Positions 10,707-19,024 of a stretch of DNA of 64,000 nucleotides are shown one piece after another. Source of the DNA: UBA6522 sp965204155 (GTDB taxonomy: Bacteria > Pseudomonadota > Gammaproteobacteria > Steroidobacterales > Rariloculaceae); contig OZ241971.1 in the NCBI GenBank assembly GCA_965204155.1, positions 1,488,001-1,552,000 on the forward strand, written 5' to 3'. Both the position numbers and the translations under genes were made by a program. Position 1 is the first letter of the stretch. Every line of letters starts with the position of its first letter. The notes beneath the pieces are model-generated. The model had not been told where the DNA came from, made no database searches, and was given only the letters and a program-made list of their open reading frames with translations.

Positions 10707-12458
10707 TTACTTGTACATGGTCTGGCGCTTGGTGCCGGGCGCCCATTCCTGGGGGTCCACCCAGATGTTGATCACCGCCGATTTGCCGGTGGAACCCACC
10801 GCTTCCCGCGCCCGCTGCAGCGCGGGCTGAATCTGCCCGGGGCTGCGGACCTCTTCGCCGTAGCCGCCCAGCATCTCGGCGAACTTCGAAAACGGCACGT
10901 CGCCCAGCAGGTTGCCCACGTTGCCGCGCACCTCACCGTATTTGGCCAGTTGTCCGTAGCGGATCTGGTTCATGGCCGAGTTGTTGCCGATGACGGCGAT
11001 GTAGGGCGCGCCGAAGCGGTTGGCGGTCTCCATGTCGAAGGCGGTCATCCCGAAGGAGCCGTCGCCGTAGTAGCACAGCACCTCCTTGTCCGGATGAGCC
11101 AGCCCCGACGCCATTGCGAAGCCGGTGCCCACACCGAGGCCGCCCAGCGCCCCCGGATCCATCCAGTTGCCCGGGGCGCGCGGCTGCACGGCCTGGGCGC
11201 TGATGGTGACCACGTCGCCCCCGTCGCCGATGTAGATGGTTTTCTCGGTGAGAAACTCGTTGAGTTCCCACGCCACCCGGTACGGGTGGATCGGCTCGGC
11301 ACCGGAGAGAAACAGCGGCATGAGCCGCTCGGTCTTGATTTTTTCGATGCCGCGCAGGTGGGCCAGCCATTCGCTTCGGCGTGCCGCGCCGTTGTCGGCT
11401 AGTCCGGTGGTCGCATCGAGCACGGCGCCGAGAATCGCGCCGGGATCGCCCACCAGGCCGAGAGAAACGTCCCGGTTCCTGGCCACTGTCTTGTAGTCCA
11501 TGTCGATGTGCACCACCGTGGCGTCATCGCGCAGCCGCCGCCCGTAGCCCATGCGGAAGTCGAATGGCGTACCGGCGATGACGATGACGTCGGCCTGCTT
11601 GAAGGCATCGCCCCGGGTGCGGTGGAAATAGTGCGAATCGCCCGGGGGCAGCAGCCCGCGGGACGCCCCGTTCATGTAGCCGGGGATGTTGAGGCCCTTG
11701 AGCAGTGCGATGGCCTCCCGGTGGCCCCGGCACATCCAGACCTGGGTCCCCAGCAGGATGGCGGGCCGCTCGGATTCCACCAGCAACTGCGCCAGCTTTT
11801 CGATATCGGCGGGGTCGCCGATGGACCTGGTGGATGCCCGATAGTGCCCCGGCCGCGGGATGACGGCTTTCTCCATCGGCACCTCGGCGTCGAGAATGTC
11901 GCGGGGGATTTCCAGATAACTCGGCCCGGGCGCACCGGCGAAGCATTCCCTGACCGCCATGGCGACCATGTCGGCGATGCGCTCGGTGGAACGCACGCCC
12001 GCCGAAAACTTGGTGATCGGCGCGGCAATGTCCACGTGCGGCAGATCCTGCAGCGATCCCATCTTGTGCTGGGTCAGCGCACCCTGCCCGCCGATGTGCA
12101 GCACCGGGCTCTCGGAACGCAGCGCGGTGGCGATGCCGGTAAGCGCGTTGGTGAACCCCGGCCCCGCCGTGGTGATCACGCAGCCCAGACCGCCGGTCTG
12201 GCGCGCGTAGCCGTCCGCGGCGTGGGCGGCGACCTGCTCATGGCGCACATCGATGATGCGAATGTCGTTGTCGATGCAACCGTCGTAGGTATCGATGATG
12301 TGTCCGCCGCAAAGCGTGAAGATCGTGTCGACGCCTGCGTTGGCGAGGGCCGCTCCCACCAGGTGCCCGCCGGATATGACACCGGCATCCCGACTTTTCT
12401 GCGCCAGGGTGTCCTCGGCCGTCGTGGACCGAATTCGTTCTTCCGCTACGCTCGCCAT
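10707..12458 (-). CDS. TPP-dependent 2-hydroxyacyl-CoA lyase-like enzyme (ILVBL/HACL2 type)
   Basis: A 583-aa thiamine-diphosphate enzyme. The N-terminal pyrimidine domain has the activating Glu in VRHEQVAAHAADGYAR; the middle domain has VIVIAGTPFDFRMGYGR; the PP domain has the GDGSFGM...IGNNSAM metal motif. The whole layout (CGGHI, TAGPGFTN, MDPGALGGLGVGTGFA) is closer to human ILVBL/HACL2 than to acetolactate synthase proper. HACLs split 2-hydroxyacyl-CoA into formyl-CoA and an aldehyde one carbon shorter. The start is the ATG at 12458, with CTGGAG 6 bases upstream; a longer frame to 12671 lacks conserved sequence. Next to a formyl-CoA transferase, an HACL or oxalyl-CoA decarboxylase role is more likely than branched-chain amino acid synthesis. 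Confidence 0.75.
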   Translation of the reverse strand: MASVAEERIRSTTAEDTLAQKSRDAGVISGGHLVGAALANAGVDTIFTLCGGHIIDTYDGCIDNDIRIIDVRHEQVAAHAADGYARQTGGLGCVITTAGPGFTNALTGIATALRSESPVLHIGGQGALTQHKMGSLQDLPHVDIAAPITKFSAGVRSTERIADMVAMAVRECFAGAPGPSYLEIPRDILDAEVPMEKAVIPRPGHYRASTRSIGDPADIEKLAQLLVESERPAILLGTQVWMCRGHREAIALLKGLNIPGYMNGASRGLLPPGDSHYFHRTRGDAFKQADVIVIAGTPFDFRMGYGRRLRDDATVVHIDMDYKTVARNRDVSLGLVGDPGAILGAVLDATTGLADNGAARRSEWLAHLRGIEKIKTERLMPLFLSGAEPIHPYRVAWELNEFLTEKTIYIGDGGDVVTISAQAVQPRAPGNWMDPGALGGLGVGTGFAMASGLAHPDKEVLCYYGDGSFGMTAFDMETANRFGAPYIAVIGNNSAMNQIRYGQLAKYGEVRGNVGNLLGDVPFSKFAEMLGGYGEEVRSPGQIQPALQRAREAVGSTGKSAVINIWVDPQEWAPGTKRQTMYK

Positions 12459-12719
12459 GTTTTGCTCCAGCGTTCTTGTCTCGCTTCCGTAACCGCCGCA
12501 CTTATAGCACGTCATTTGCACCGTTTCACTGAACTTGCAGTCAGGTTCAGCCAGACCGTACAGAATCGCAGACGCATCCGGGCGGAATCCAGCCGTTCGG
12601 ACCGGTGCGGCGGCACGGCAAACATTAGGAGCATTCCCGTGAGCCGTCGATAGCGTGTGGGCTACAATCACAATTCTTTGCGGTTATCTCCGGTCGCTCA
12701 AACGGATCCCGGCCCCTCG

Positions 12720-14675
12720 ATGTCAGCAGAAACTACCGTCGTTGGCGACGACCCCTCGGCCATCGCCCGGCAGGTACCGGCGGGGCGTGTCTCCCAGTTC
12801 GGTCTGCTGCGCACGCGACGGCTGTTGCCGCTGTTCATCACCCAGTTCCTCGGGGCCTTCAACGACAACCTGTACAAGTTCGCGCTGACGCTGATCCTCG
12901 TCTACGGGGGACTCGTCAGCGAGGACGCTACGGATCTGCTGGTCAATGTCGCCGCCGGGTTGCTGATCCTGCCGTTTTTCCTGTTCTCGGCCACGGCCGG
13001 GACGCTGGCGGACCGCTACGAGAAGTCGCGGCTGATCCGCTACGTCAAGCTCGGCGAAATCGCCGTCGCCATGCTGGCAGCGGCGGCTCTGTACGTACAG
13101 AACGTCACCCTGCTGCTTGGCGTGGTCTTACTCCTGGGCGTGCAGTCCACCTTCTTCGGGCCGCTCAAATTCGCAATCCTGCCCCAGCACCTGCACAACA
13201 CCGAACTCGTGGGCGGCAACGCCATGGTGGAGATGGGCACCCTGGTGGCCATCCTGCTCGGCACCATTGCCGGCGGCATTATCGGCGGCGCCGCCGCAGG
13301 GGACAACAGCGGCGGCGTGTCGCTGTTTCTTTCGGTCATGGTGGTGATGGTTGCCGTGACGGGGTATCTGTCCAGCCTCAGCATCCCCCGGGCGCCGTCA
13401 GCGCTCCATGGCTCCGTGTCCTGGAACCCGGTGACCGAAACCTGGGGACTCATACGCCTGGCGGCGGAGAAGAAGGCGGTGTTCCAGTCGGTACTGGGAG
13501 TTTCCTGGTTCTGGCTCATCGGCTCCGTCTACCTGGCCCAGATCGCCAATCTGACGCGACTGCACCTGGCGGGCGACTCGGGTGTCGTGACCCTGATCCT
13601 GGCCTTTTTCACCATTTCCATCGCCGTGGGCTCGCTGCTGTGCGAAAAGCTGTCCGGCAGGCGGGTGGAGATCGGCCTGGTGCCCCTGGGCGCCGCCGGG
13701 ATCAGCGTATTCGGTATCGACTCTTACTTCGCCATCGGCCAGCTCGATGCGCAAAGCCTGCGTACGGCGAGCGAATTCCTGGCGGGCGAAGGCACGCCGC
13801 GGCTGCTCATCGACCTGGGACTGATGGGCATGTTTGCCGGGATGTTCGTGGTGCCGCTGCAGGCCAATATCCAGGCGCGCACGCCCGACGACCGCCGCGC
13901 CCGAATCATCGCCGCCAATAACATCCTCAACGCGCTGTTCCTCGTCGCCGGCTCGGGTCTTGCTATCCTCTGGCTCGTCTACCTGGACTTCAGCATCCCC
14001 TCGCTGTTCCTGTTCGTGGCCATCGCCAACGCCGTGGTGGCGGGCTACATCTTCCAGCAGGTACCGGAATTCACCATGCGGTTCCTGGTGTGGCTGCTGT
14101 CGCACTCCATGTACCGCGTCCGCCACGAGAACCTGGAGGCCATTCCCGAACGCGGTCCGGCGGTGATCGTCTGCAACCACGTCGGCTACGTGGATGCGAT
14201 GCTGCTGGCGGGCGCCATCCGGCGGCCGATCCGTTTCGTGATGGCCAGGAGCATCTACGACCTTCCCGTCCTGAACTTCGTCTTTCGCACCAGCCGGACC
14301 ATCCCCATCACCTCGAAGCGCGCCGATCCGGAAACCTACGAGGCCGCGTTCGAGCAGATTCGCGAGGCGCTCGAGTCGCGCCACCTGCTGTGCATCTTCC
14401 CGGAAGGCCACCTGACCCACGACGGCGAGATCGACGTCTTCCGCCCGGGAATCGAGCGGATCATCGGGGAAACGCCCGTACCCGTGGTGCCGATGGCCCT
14501 GCGCGGCCTCTGGGGCAGCTTCTTCAGCCGCCAGGGCAAGGGAGCATTTCACCGCCAGTGGTCACGATACTGGAGCCGCGTGGACATCGTCGCCGGCGAA
14601 CCGGTCACCCCGGAGAACGTCAACGCAGACGGTCTTCGGCAACGAGTATCGGCATTGCGTGGAAATTTGCGATAG
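12720..14675 (+). CDS. MFS transporter fused to a PlsC-type acyltransferase
   Basis: A 651-aa fusion. Residues about 20-420 form a 12-helix MFS transporter of the LplT (lysophospholipid flippase) kind, beginning RLLPLFITQFLGAFNDNLYKFAL. Residues about 430-650 form a glycerophosphate acyltransferase domain with the catalytic NHVGYVD (H-x4-D), the PITSKRAD region and FPEGHLTHDG. The job is likely to bring lysophospholipids across the inner membrane and re-acylate them. The acyl-ACP synthetase domain that completes Aas-type fusions is absent here. The start at 12720 (MSAETTVV) was chosen over an upstream ATG at 12657. The gene is divergent from the TPP enzyme. Confidence 0.85.
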   Translation: MSAETTVVGDDPSAIARQVPAGRVSQFGLLRTRRLLPLFITQFLGAFNDNLYKFALTLILVYGGLVSEDATDLLVNVAAGLLILPFFLFSATAGTLADRYEKSRLIRYVKLGEIAVAMLAAAALYVQNVTLLLGVVLLLGVQSTFFGPLKFAILPQHLHNTELVGGNAMVEMGTLVAILLGTIAGGIIGGAAAGDNSGGVSLFLSVMVVMVAVTGYLSSLSIPRAPSALHGSVSWNPVTETWGLIRLAAEKKAVFQSVLGVSWFWLIGSVYLAQIANLTRLHLAGDSGVVTLILAFFTISIAVGSLLCEKLSGRRVEIGLVPLGAAGISVFGIDSYFAIGQLDAQSLRTASEFLAGEGTPRLLIDLGLMGMFAGMFVVPLQANIQARTPDDRRARIIAANNILNALFLVAGSGLAILWLVYLDFSIPSLFLFVAIANAVVAGYIFQQVPEFTMRFLVWLLSHSMYRVRHENLEAIPERGPAVIVCNHVGYVDAMLLAGAIRRPIRFVMARSIYDLPVLNFVFRTSRTIPITSKRADPETYEAAFEQIREALESRHLLCIFPEGHLTHDGEIDVFRPGIERIIGETPVPVVPMALRGLWGSFFSRQGKGAFHRQWSRYWSRVDIVAGEPVTPENVNADGLRQRVSALRGNLR

Positions 14676-14685
14676 ACGAACGCCA

Positions 14686-15060
14686 TCAAACCATGACGAT
14701 GGGAACATCGTACCTGGCGATATTCCTGTCGCGCGTCAGCAGTATCAGGCCAGCGAGTTGCGCCTGCACAATCAGCAGGCGGTCGAACGGATCACGATGA
14801 TGCATTGGCAAAATGGCGTAGGCTTCAAGATGAGCGATGTCCATGCCGATCAGCGCGTATTCGCGCGCGACGATTCGGTAGAAATTGTTTGGAACGTCCA
14901 GTCTGCCGATGCTCGACTTGATCGCACACTCCCACAGCGTAGCCATACTCACGTGCAACTCGCTTTCCCGTGATTCCAGGATAGCGATGGCCTCACGGGA
15001 TAGTTTGTCGGGGGCGGAACGCGCCCACAGCAGAACGTGAGTATCCAGCAGATACCTCAT
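14686..15060 (-). CDS. VapC-family PIN-domain toxin
   Basis: A 124-aa PIN ribonuclease: MRYLLDTHVLLW with the first acidic residue, Glu in LWECAIK, and the C-terminal acidic cluster DPFDRLLIVQA...LTRD. The start overlaps the antitoxin stop by 4 bases (ATGA-type coupling). All the expected acidic catalytic residues appear present. Its 3' end is 11 bases from the convergent acyltransferase gene. Confidence 0.85.
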   Translation of the reverse strand: MRYLLDTHVLLWARSAPDKLSREAIAILESRESELHVSMATLWECAIKSSIGRLDVPNNFYRIVAREYALIGMDIAHLEAYAILPMHHRDPFDRLLIVQAQLAGLILLTRDRNIARYDVPIVMV

Positions 15061-15302
15061 TCCGAGTCGGCTATTCCCAGAACCTGCTCAAGGTCGGGCG
15101 GCCAGTCCTCGAAATCGTCCGCGATGCGGATCTGGCCGGCAAGGTCGCCGAGTTTGGGGACGCTGCGCCGAGGTTCGTAGCGGCTGATCCTGACAGCCGG
15201 CTCTCCCATTCGGGTGATGATGAATTCCTCGCCATCGATCGCCTTCTTGACAATTTCGGAGAGCCGGGCCTTTGCGTCGCTGAGTGTGAGAATGGATTCC
15301 AT
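15057..15302 (-). CDS. Phd/YefM-family antitoxin
   Basis: An 81-aa antitoxin with the Phd/YefM N-terminal DNA-binding fold (LTLSDAKARLSEIVKKA, then GEPAVRISRYE) and an acidic C-terminus that would wrap the PIN toxin encoded immediately downstream. Upstream lie tandem 10-bp repeats overlapping a -10-like TATAGT, consistent with autorepression. Confidence 0.85.
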   Translation of the reverse strand: MESILTLSDAKARLSEIVKKAIDGEEFIITRMGEPAVRISRYEPRRSVPKLGDLAGQIRIADDFEDWPPDLEQVLGIADSE

Positions 15303-15311
15303 GTCGCATTT

Positions 15312-15331
15312 CTAGTCTGACCTAGTCTGAC
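15312..15331 (-). promoter_or_regulatory. tandem 10-bp operator repeats of the antitoxin promoter
   Basis: CTAGTCTGAC occurs twice head to tail just upstream of the antitoxin start and next to a reverse-strand TATAGT (15335-15330) that fits a -10 box. A 10-bp period puts both repeats on one face of the helix, as expected for Phd-type dimers binding side by side. Confidence 0.5.
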
Positions 15332-15460
15332 TATAGGCAATCAGAAACGCGGTTTCAATCCGACTGATGGCCGCCTGCTGAGTGCAGACAACTTCCGTCA
15401 CAATCGCCGGCGAGCGGGAACCCGGCCAAACCGGATGACGGCTTCACGCAGGATTGCTTT

Positions 15461-16747
15461 TCACTCCACCTTTGACGGACCCTGCCGCTCAAGGTTCACG
15501 CCGAAGCCGCGGCCCTTGACGATGGCCGCTTCGCCGAACCTTTCGCGAACACGGTCCAGCGCGCGGTCGACGGGGCTTTGCGCCGGGCTGTTGTCGAGCA
15601 GGTCGCCCTGCAGCGAGTCGGCGGCCTCGACCAGGCCGTGAGCGCCGATGCCGATGAGGCGAAACGCGCGGCCGTCCGCTTCGCGCGAGAGCAACGATTC
15701 CGCCGTCCCGTACATCGCCTCCGCAGAGCGCGTCGGCTGAGCCAGTTGCCGGGTGCGGGTCAGCAGGCGAAAGTCTGCGGTCTTGAGCTTCAGCGTGACG
15801 TTGCGGCCCTGCACGCCCGCTTTCTTCATTCGCCCGGACACCGTTTCGGCCAGTTTCCAGAGAATCGGGCGCAACTGTTCCGGGTCGGCGACATCCGTGT
15901 CCAGGGTGATCTCCGAGGAAATGCTCTTGGCCTCTCGCCCCGGGTCCACCGGGCGGTCGTCTTCGCCGCGGGCGCAGGACCACAGCCTGCGGCCGATGCG
16001 TCCGTAACGGTTCACCGCCTCGTCCTCGCCCAGGCGCGCCAGTTGGCCGATGCGGGTGATGCCGTCCTTCGCCAGGCGCTGCTGCATCGCCGGTCCAACG
16101 CCCCAGAGCAGGGTCACTGGTTGCGTGGCGAGAAATGATCGGGACGCTGCCCGGCCGATCACCGAGAATCCACGTGGCTTGTCCAGGTCCGACGCGATCT
16201 TGGCGAGAAACTTGTTGTAGCTGAGGCCGATGGAAACGGTAATCCGGTGCGTCTCTTCAACGCGAAGGGCAAGCGCCGCCAGCGATTGCGCGGGACTGGC
16301 TCCGTGCAGGGAGACCGTGCCGGACAGGTCCATGAACGCCTCGTCGATGGACAATGGCTCCACCAGCGGCGTCAGCTCCTGCATCATCGCGCGGATGGCC
16401 CGACCCACAGCGACGTACTTCTTCATGTCCGGCTTGATCACGGTGGCCTCGGGGCACGCTCTCAACGCCTGAAACATGGGCATCGCCGAGTGCACGCCGT
16501 AGGTGCGGGCCACGTAACAGCAGGCCGCCACCACGCCCCGGTGGCGCCCGCCGACGATGACGGGCACGTGCCGCAATTCGGGCCGGTCGCGTTTTTCGAT
16601 GGCCGCGTAGAACGCGTCGCAGTCCAGATGCGCGATGGTCAGGTCATCGAGTTCACCGTGGCGCACGAGACGACTTGAGCCGCAGCCCGGACAGGTTCCG
16701 GCATCCTTCGGCGGGCGGTCGCCGCAGTCTCGGCACAGGGTATCCAT
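15461..16747 (-). CDS. dinB: Y-family DNA polymerase IV with N-terminal zinc-ribbon-like extension
   Basis: A 428-aa translesion polymerase. Residues 1-28 hold two Cys pairs (CRDCG and CPGCG), a zinc-ribbon-like extension before the polymerase. The catalytic core begins LDCDAFYAAIEKRDRP and has the PLSIDEAFMDLSG active-site motif; the thumb has the GVGPAMQQRL helix-hairpin-helix and the little finger follows to about 410. The C-terminal end (FGVNLERQGPSKVE) lacks the clear clamp-binding motif usual at the tip. Its role is error-prone bypass synthesis. It is transcribed alone. Confidence 0.9.
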   Translation of the reverse strand: MDTLCRDCGDRPPKDAGTCPGCGSSRLVRHGELDDLTIAHLDCDAFYAAIEKRDRPELRHVPVIVGGRHRGVVAACCYVARTYGVHSAMPMFQALRACPEATVIKPDMKKYVAVGRAIRAMMQELTPLVEPLSIDEAFMDLSGTVSLHGASPAQSLAALALRVEETHRITVSIGLSYNKFLAKIASDLDKPRGFSVIGRAASRSFLATQPVTLLWGVGPAMQQRLAKDGITRIGQLARLGEDEAVNRYGRIGRRLWSCARGEDDRPVDPGREAKSISSEITLDTDVADPEQLRPILWKLAETVSGRMKKAGVQGRNVTLKLKTADFRLLTRTRQLAQPTRSAEAMYGTAESLLSREADGRAFRLIGIGAHGLVEAADSLQGDLLDNSPAQSPVDRALDRVRERFGEAAIVKGRGFGVNLERQGPSKVE

Positions 16748-16860
16748 GTTCCAATAATACAGAGCGGCGGCGAGCGGACTGCGGTAGTCGGTCGGTTGCC
16801 TCGACGAACTCCGTCCCCCCGACAGTCATCCCATCCACTCCGGTCGAATGTGGATGATCT

Positions 16861-17289
16861 CTAGGTCGCCGAGGGCTCCTCCCATGGATCGTAGGAGCCG
16901 ATGTTCCAGATATGCCCCTCCGGATCGCGGCACGCGAAAAATTCGCCGCCGTATTCAGGGTTTTGCAACGGCACGACGATCTCCGCCCCTGCGGCGATGG
17001 CGCGTTCGTGAACGGCAGCGGGATCGTCAACCACCACGCAGGCGCTTTGCGTATTCACGCCGTTCGGTTCGGGCGCCTTCACAAGCTGTCCATAGTCGTC
17101 GTCGCGCGCGCTGCCCAACATGATCATCCCATCGCCGAGAACCAACTGGGCGTGGGCGATGGCGCCGCCCTCAAGCGGCACCACCAGGTGCTTCGAGAAG
17201 CCCAGCACGCTGCACAGCCATTCAATCGCAGCCGGAGCATCCACATACCGCATCGAAGGAATGACCGGGGACTTGCCGGGCGTTGGCAT
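16861..17289 (-). CDS. VOC family (glyoxalase/bleomycin resistance-like) protein
   Basis: A 142-aa protein of the vicinal-oxygen-chelate fold, two beta-alpha-beta3 modules: VIPSMRYVDAPAAIEWLCSVLGF in the first half, and FFACRDPEGHIWNIG, whose Glu/His positions serve as metal ligands in the family, in the second. It resembles the PhnB/YdeI-like group with unknown substrate. The ATG at 17289 (MPTPGKSP) was chosen over the frame opening at 17358. Confidence 0.8.
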   Translation of the reverse strand: MPTPGKSPVIPSMRYVDAPAAIEWLCSVLGFSKHLVVPLEGGAIAHAQLVLGDGMIMLGSARDDDYGQLVKAPEPNGVNTQSACVVVDDPAAVHERAIAAGAEIVVPLQNPEYGGEFFACRDPEGHIWNIGSYDPWEEPSAT

Positions 17290-17367
17290 GGGCGACCTGT
17301 CGGTGAAAGTTGCTCTGTCAGTATATCTTGCGAAGCCCGGTTGCCTGTCCGGCCGCAAGAAAGACGA

Positions 17368-18348
17368 TCAGACCTCCAGCACAATCTTCCCGAAATGCGC
17401 GCTGGACTCCATCATTCGGTGCGCTGCGGCCGCTTCCTCCAGGGGCAGAACCTCGTGAATGAGCGGCTCGATGCGGCCATCTGCGAATAGCGGAACAACG
17501 GTCTCACTGAACTCCCTGGTGATGGCCGCCTTTTCGTCGACCGGGCGGGAGCGCAGAACCGAGCCGATGACCTGCTGGCGCCGGACCATCAACGGTGCGA
17601 GATTGATCTCCGACTTGGCGCCGCCCATCAGGCCGATGATCACCAGCCGGCCGCCCAGCGCCAGGGATCGCAGGTTACGTTTCAGGTAGAGCCCGCCAAG
17701 ATGGTCGAGGATTACGTCCGCGCCCTTCTTGCCCGTCGCGGTGGCCACGCCTTCCACAAAGTCCTCGGTCCGGTAATCGATGACGTGATCGGCACCCAGG
17801 GCACGCACCCGCTCGACCTTTCCCGTCGACGCGGTAATGATGACCGTGACATCGGGTGTCAACGCCTTGCAGAGCTGGATCGCGGACGTGTTGACTCCGC
17901 CGCCGCCGCCATGGACCAGCACGGTCTCGCCATCCTTGAGGCCGGCCAGCATGAAGATGTTGAGATAGGCGGTGATGTAGGTTTCGCAAACACACGCAGC
18001 CTGATGGAAGTCGAGCCGTTCGGGGATTCTCATGACGTGGCTTGCGTAGGCCACCGCGTACTCGGCGTAACCGCCGCCACCCACCAATGACATGACCCGC
18101 TCCCCGACCTCAAAGCCCGAGACGCCGGGACCCAGCGCGTTGACGGTGCCGGCGACCTCCAGACCCAGAATGGGAGAATCGCCCGGCGGCTGATGGTAAT
18201 TGCCCTGCCGCTGCACGCAGTCCGCCCGATTCACGGTGGTGGCCGCCACCTTGATGAGGACTTGCCCCTCACCGGGTTGCGGCGTCTCCGTTTCACCCAA
18301 GTACAGCGTATCGGCGCCCCCAAACTCCGTCTGCAATACCGCTTTCAT
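17368..18348 (-). CDS. NAD(P)H:quinone oxidoreductase, zeta-crystallin-like MDR family
   Basis: A 326-aa medium-chain dehydrogenase without the zinc ligands. The N-terminal GroES-like domain has VNRADCVQRQGNY and PGLEVAGTV-type sequence; the Rossmann domain has VHGGGGGVNTSAIQLCKAL (a glycine-rich nucleotide loop) and the DHLGG block. Related PIG3/QOR proteins reduce quinones with NADPH. The ATG at 18348 is preferred over 18354 because the ACAGGGA ribosome site is then at the right distance. Confidence 0.85.
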   Translation of the reverse strand: MKAVLQTEFGGADTLYLGETETPQPGEGQVLIKVAATTVNRADCVQRQGNYHQPPGDSPILGLEVAGTVNALGPGVSGFEVGERVMSLVGGGGYAEYAVAYASHVMRIPERLDFHQAACVCETYITAYLNIFMLAGLKDGETVLVHGGGGGVNTSAIQLCKALTPDVTVIITASTGKVERVRALGADHVIDYRTEDFVEGVATATGKKGADVILDHLGGLYLKRNLRSLALGGRLVIIGLMGGAKSEINLAPLMVRRQQVIGSVLRSRPVDEKAAITREFSETVVPLFADGRIEPLIHEVLPLEEAAAAHRMMESSAHFGKIVLEV

Positions 18349-18534
18349 CTGCATTCCCTGTCCGGCGAAGGCGCAATCCTATCGAATTGCGGGACCGGCT
18401 ACATGGAAGCCCTGCTCCGAATCTGGCGGTATTCGCTACGGCAGCATTGCACTGGAGGGAACCTACAGGGTATTTTCATCCTGACGCGTACCGGCGGCTC
18501 GCCGGTCTCGAACAACAACGAAGAGGTGTTTGTC

Positions 18535-19020
18535 ATGCGCATGCTGAGTCTATTCGTCGGAGGAGTCCTGGTAGGAATGGGCATCCAGATTGCCATCGGC
18601 CAGAGCCAGAACAGCGGTATCGTCGGCATCAACCACGTGGGCATCGCATTCGATGACCTGGACGCCGCGGTCGAGTACTACACCGAAACGCTGGGATATC
18701 CCGAGGCATTCCGGATCGAAAACGATGCCGGCGAGGTTGCGCTGGTTTACGTTCAGGTCAGCCAGGGCACGTTCGTGGAGTTACAGTCGACCAACGAGAA
18801 CCGCGGACCGGGCATCAACCACTTCGGCGTGGTCGTGGACGACATGAATGCCGCCGTCGGCATGTGGCGGGAACGCGGCATCGAGGTGCAGGATGGGCGA
18901 TCGAGCAGTACCAACGCGATCCTGTCGAATGTGTTCGATCCCCATGGCAACCGCATGGAACTGCTGGAACTGCCGCCGGAGTCGGAGCACGCCCAGGCCA
19001 TGGCGCGCTGGGGACAGTAG
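18535..19020 (+). CDS. exported or membrane-anchored VOC family protein
   Basis: A 161-aa protein. Residues 1-24 (MRMLSLFVGGVLVGMGIQIAIG) form a signal peptide or anchor, unusual for a glyoxalase-fold protein. Residues about 30-155 form a VOC domain (INHVGIAFDDLDAAVEYYTETLGYP, then DPHGNRMELLEL, with His/Glu candidate metal ligands). AAGAGGTG lies at proper distance from the ATG. The frame is open upstream to 18193 but shows no conserved sequence there. Its neighbour is the convergent cyclase-family hydrolase, also exported. Confidence 0.75.
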   Translation: MRMLSLFVGGVLVGMGIQIAIGQSQNSGIVGINHVGIAFDDLDAAVEYYTETLGYPEAFRIENDAGEVALVYVQVSQGTFVELQSTNENRGPGINHFGVVVDDMNAAVGMWRERGIEVQDGRSSSTNAILSNVFDPHGNRMELLELPPESEHAQAMARWGQ

Positions 19021-19024
19021 GGCC

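Noticed and set aside
10707..12458. acetolactate synthase large subunit (IlvB)
   Set aside because: The sequence is closer to ILVBL/HACL2, there is no IlvH small subunit gene, and the partner is a formyl-CoA transferase.
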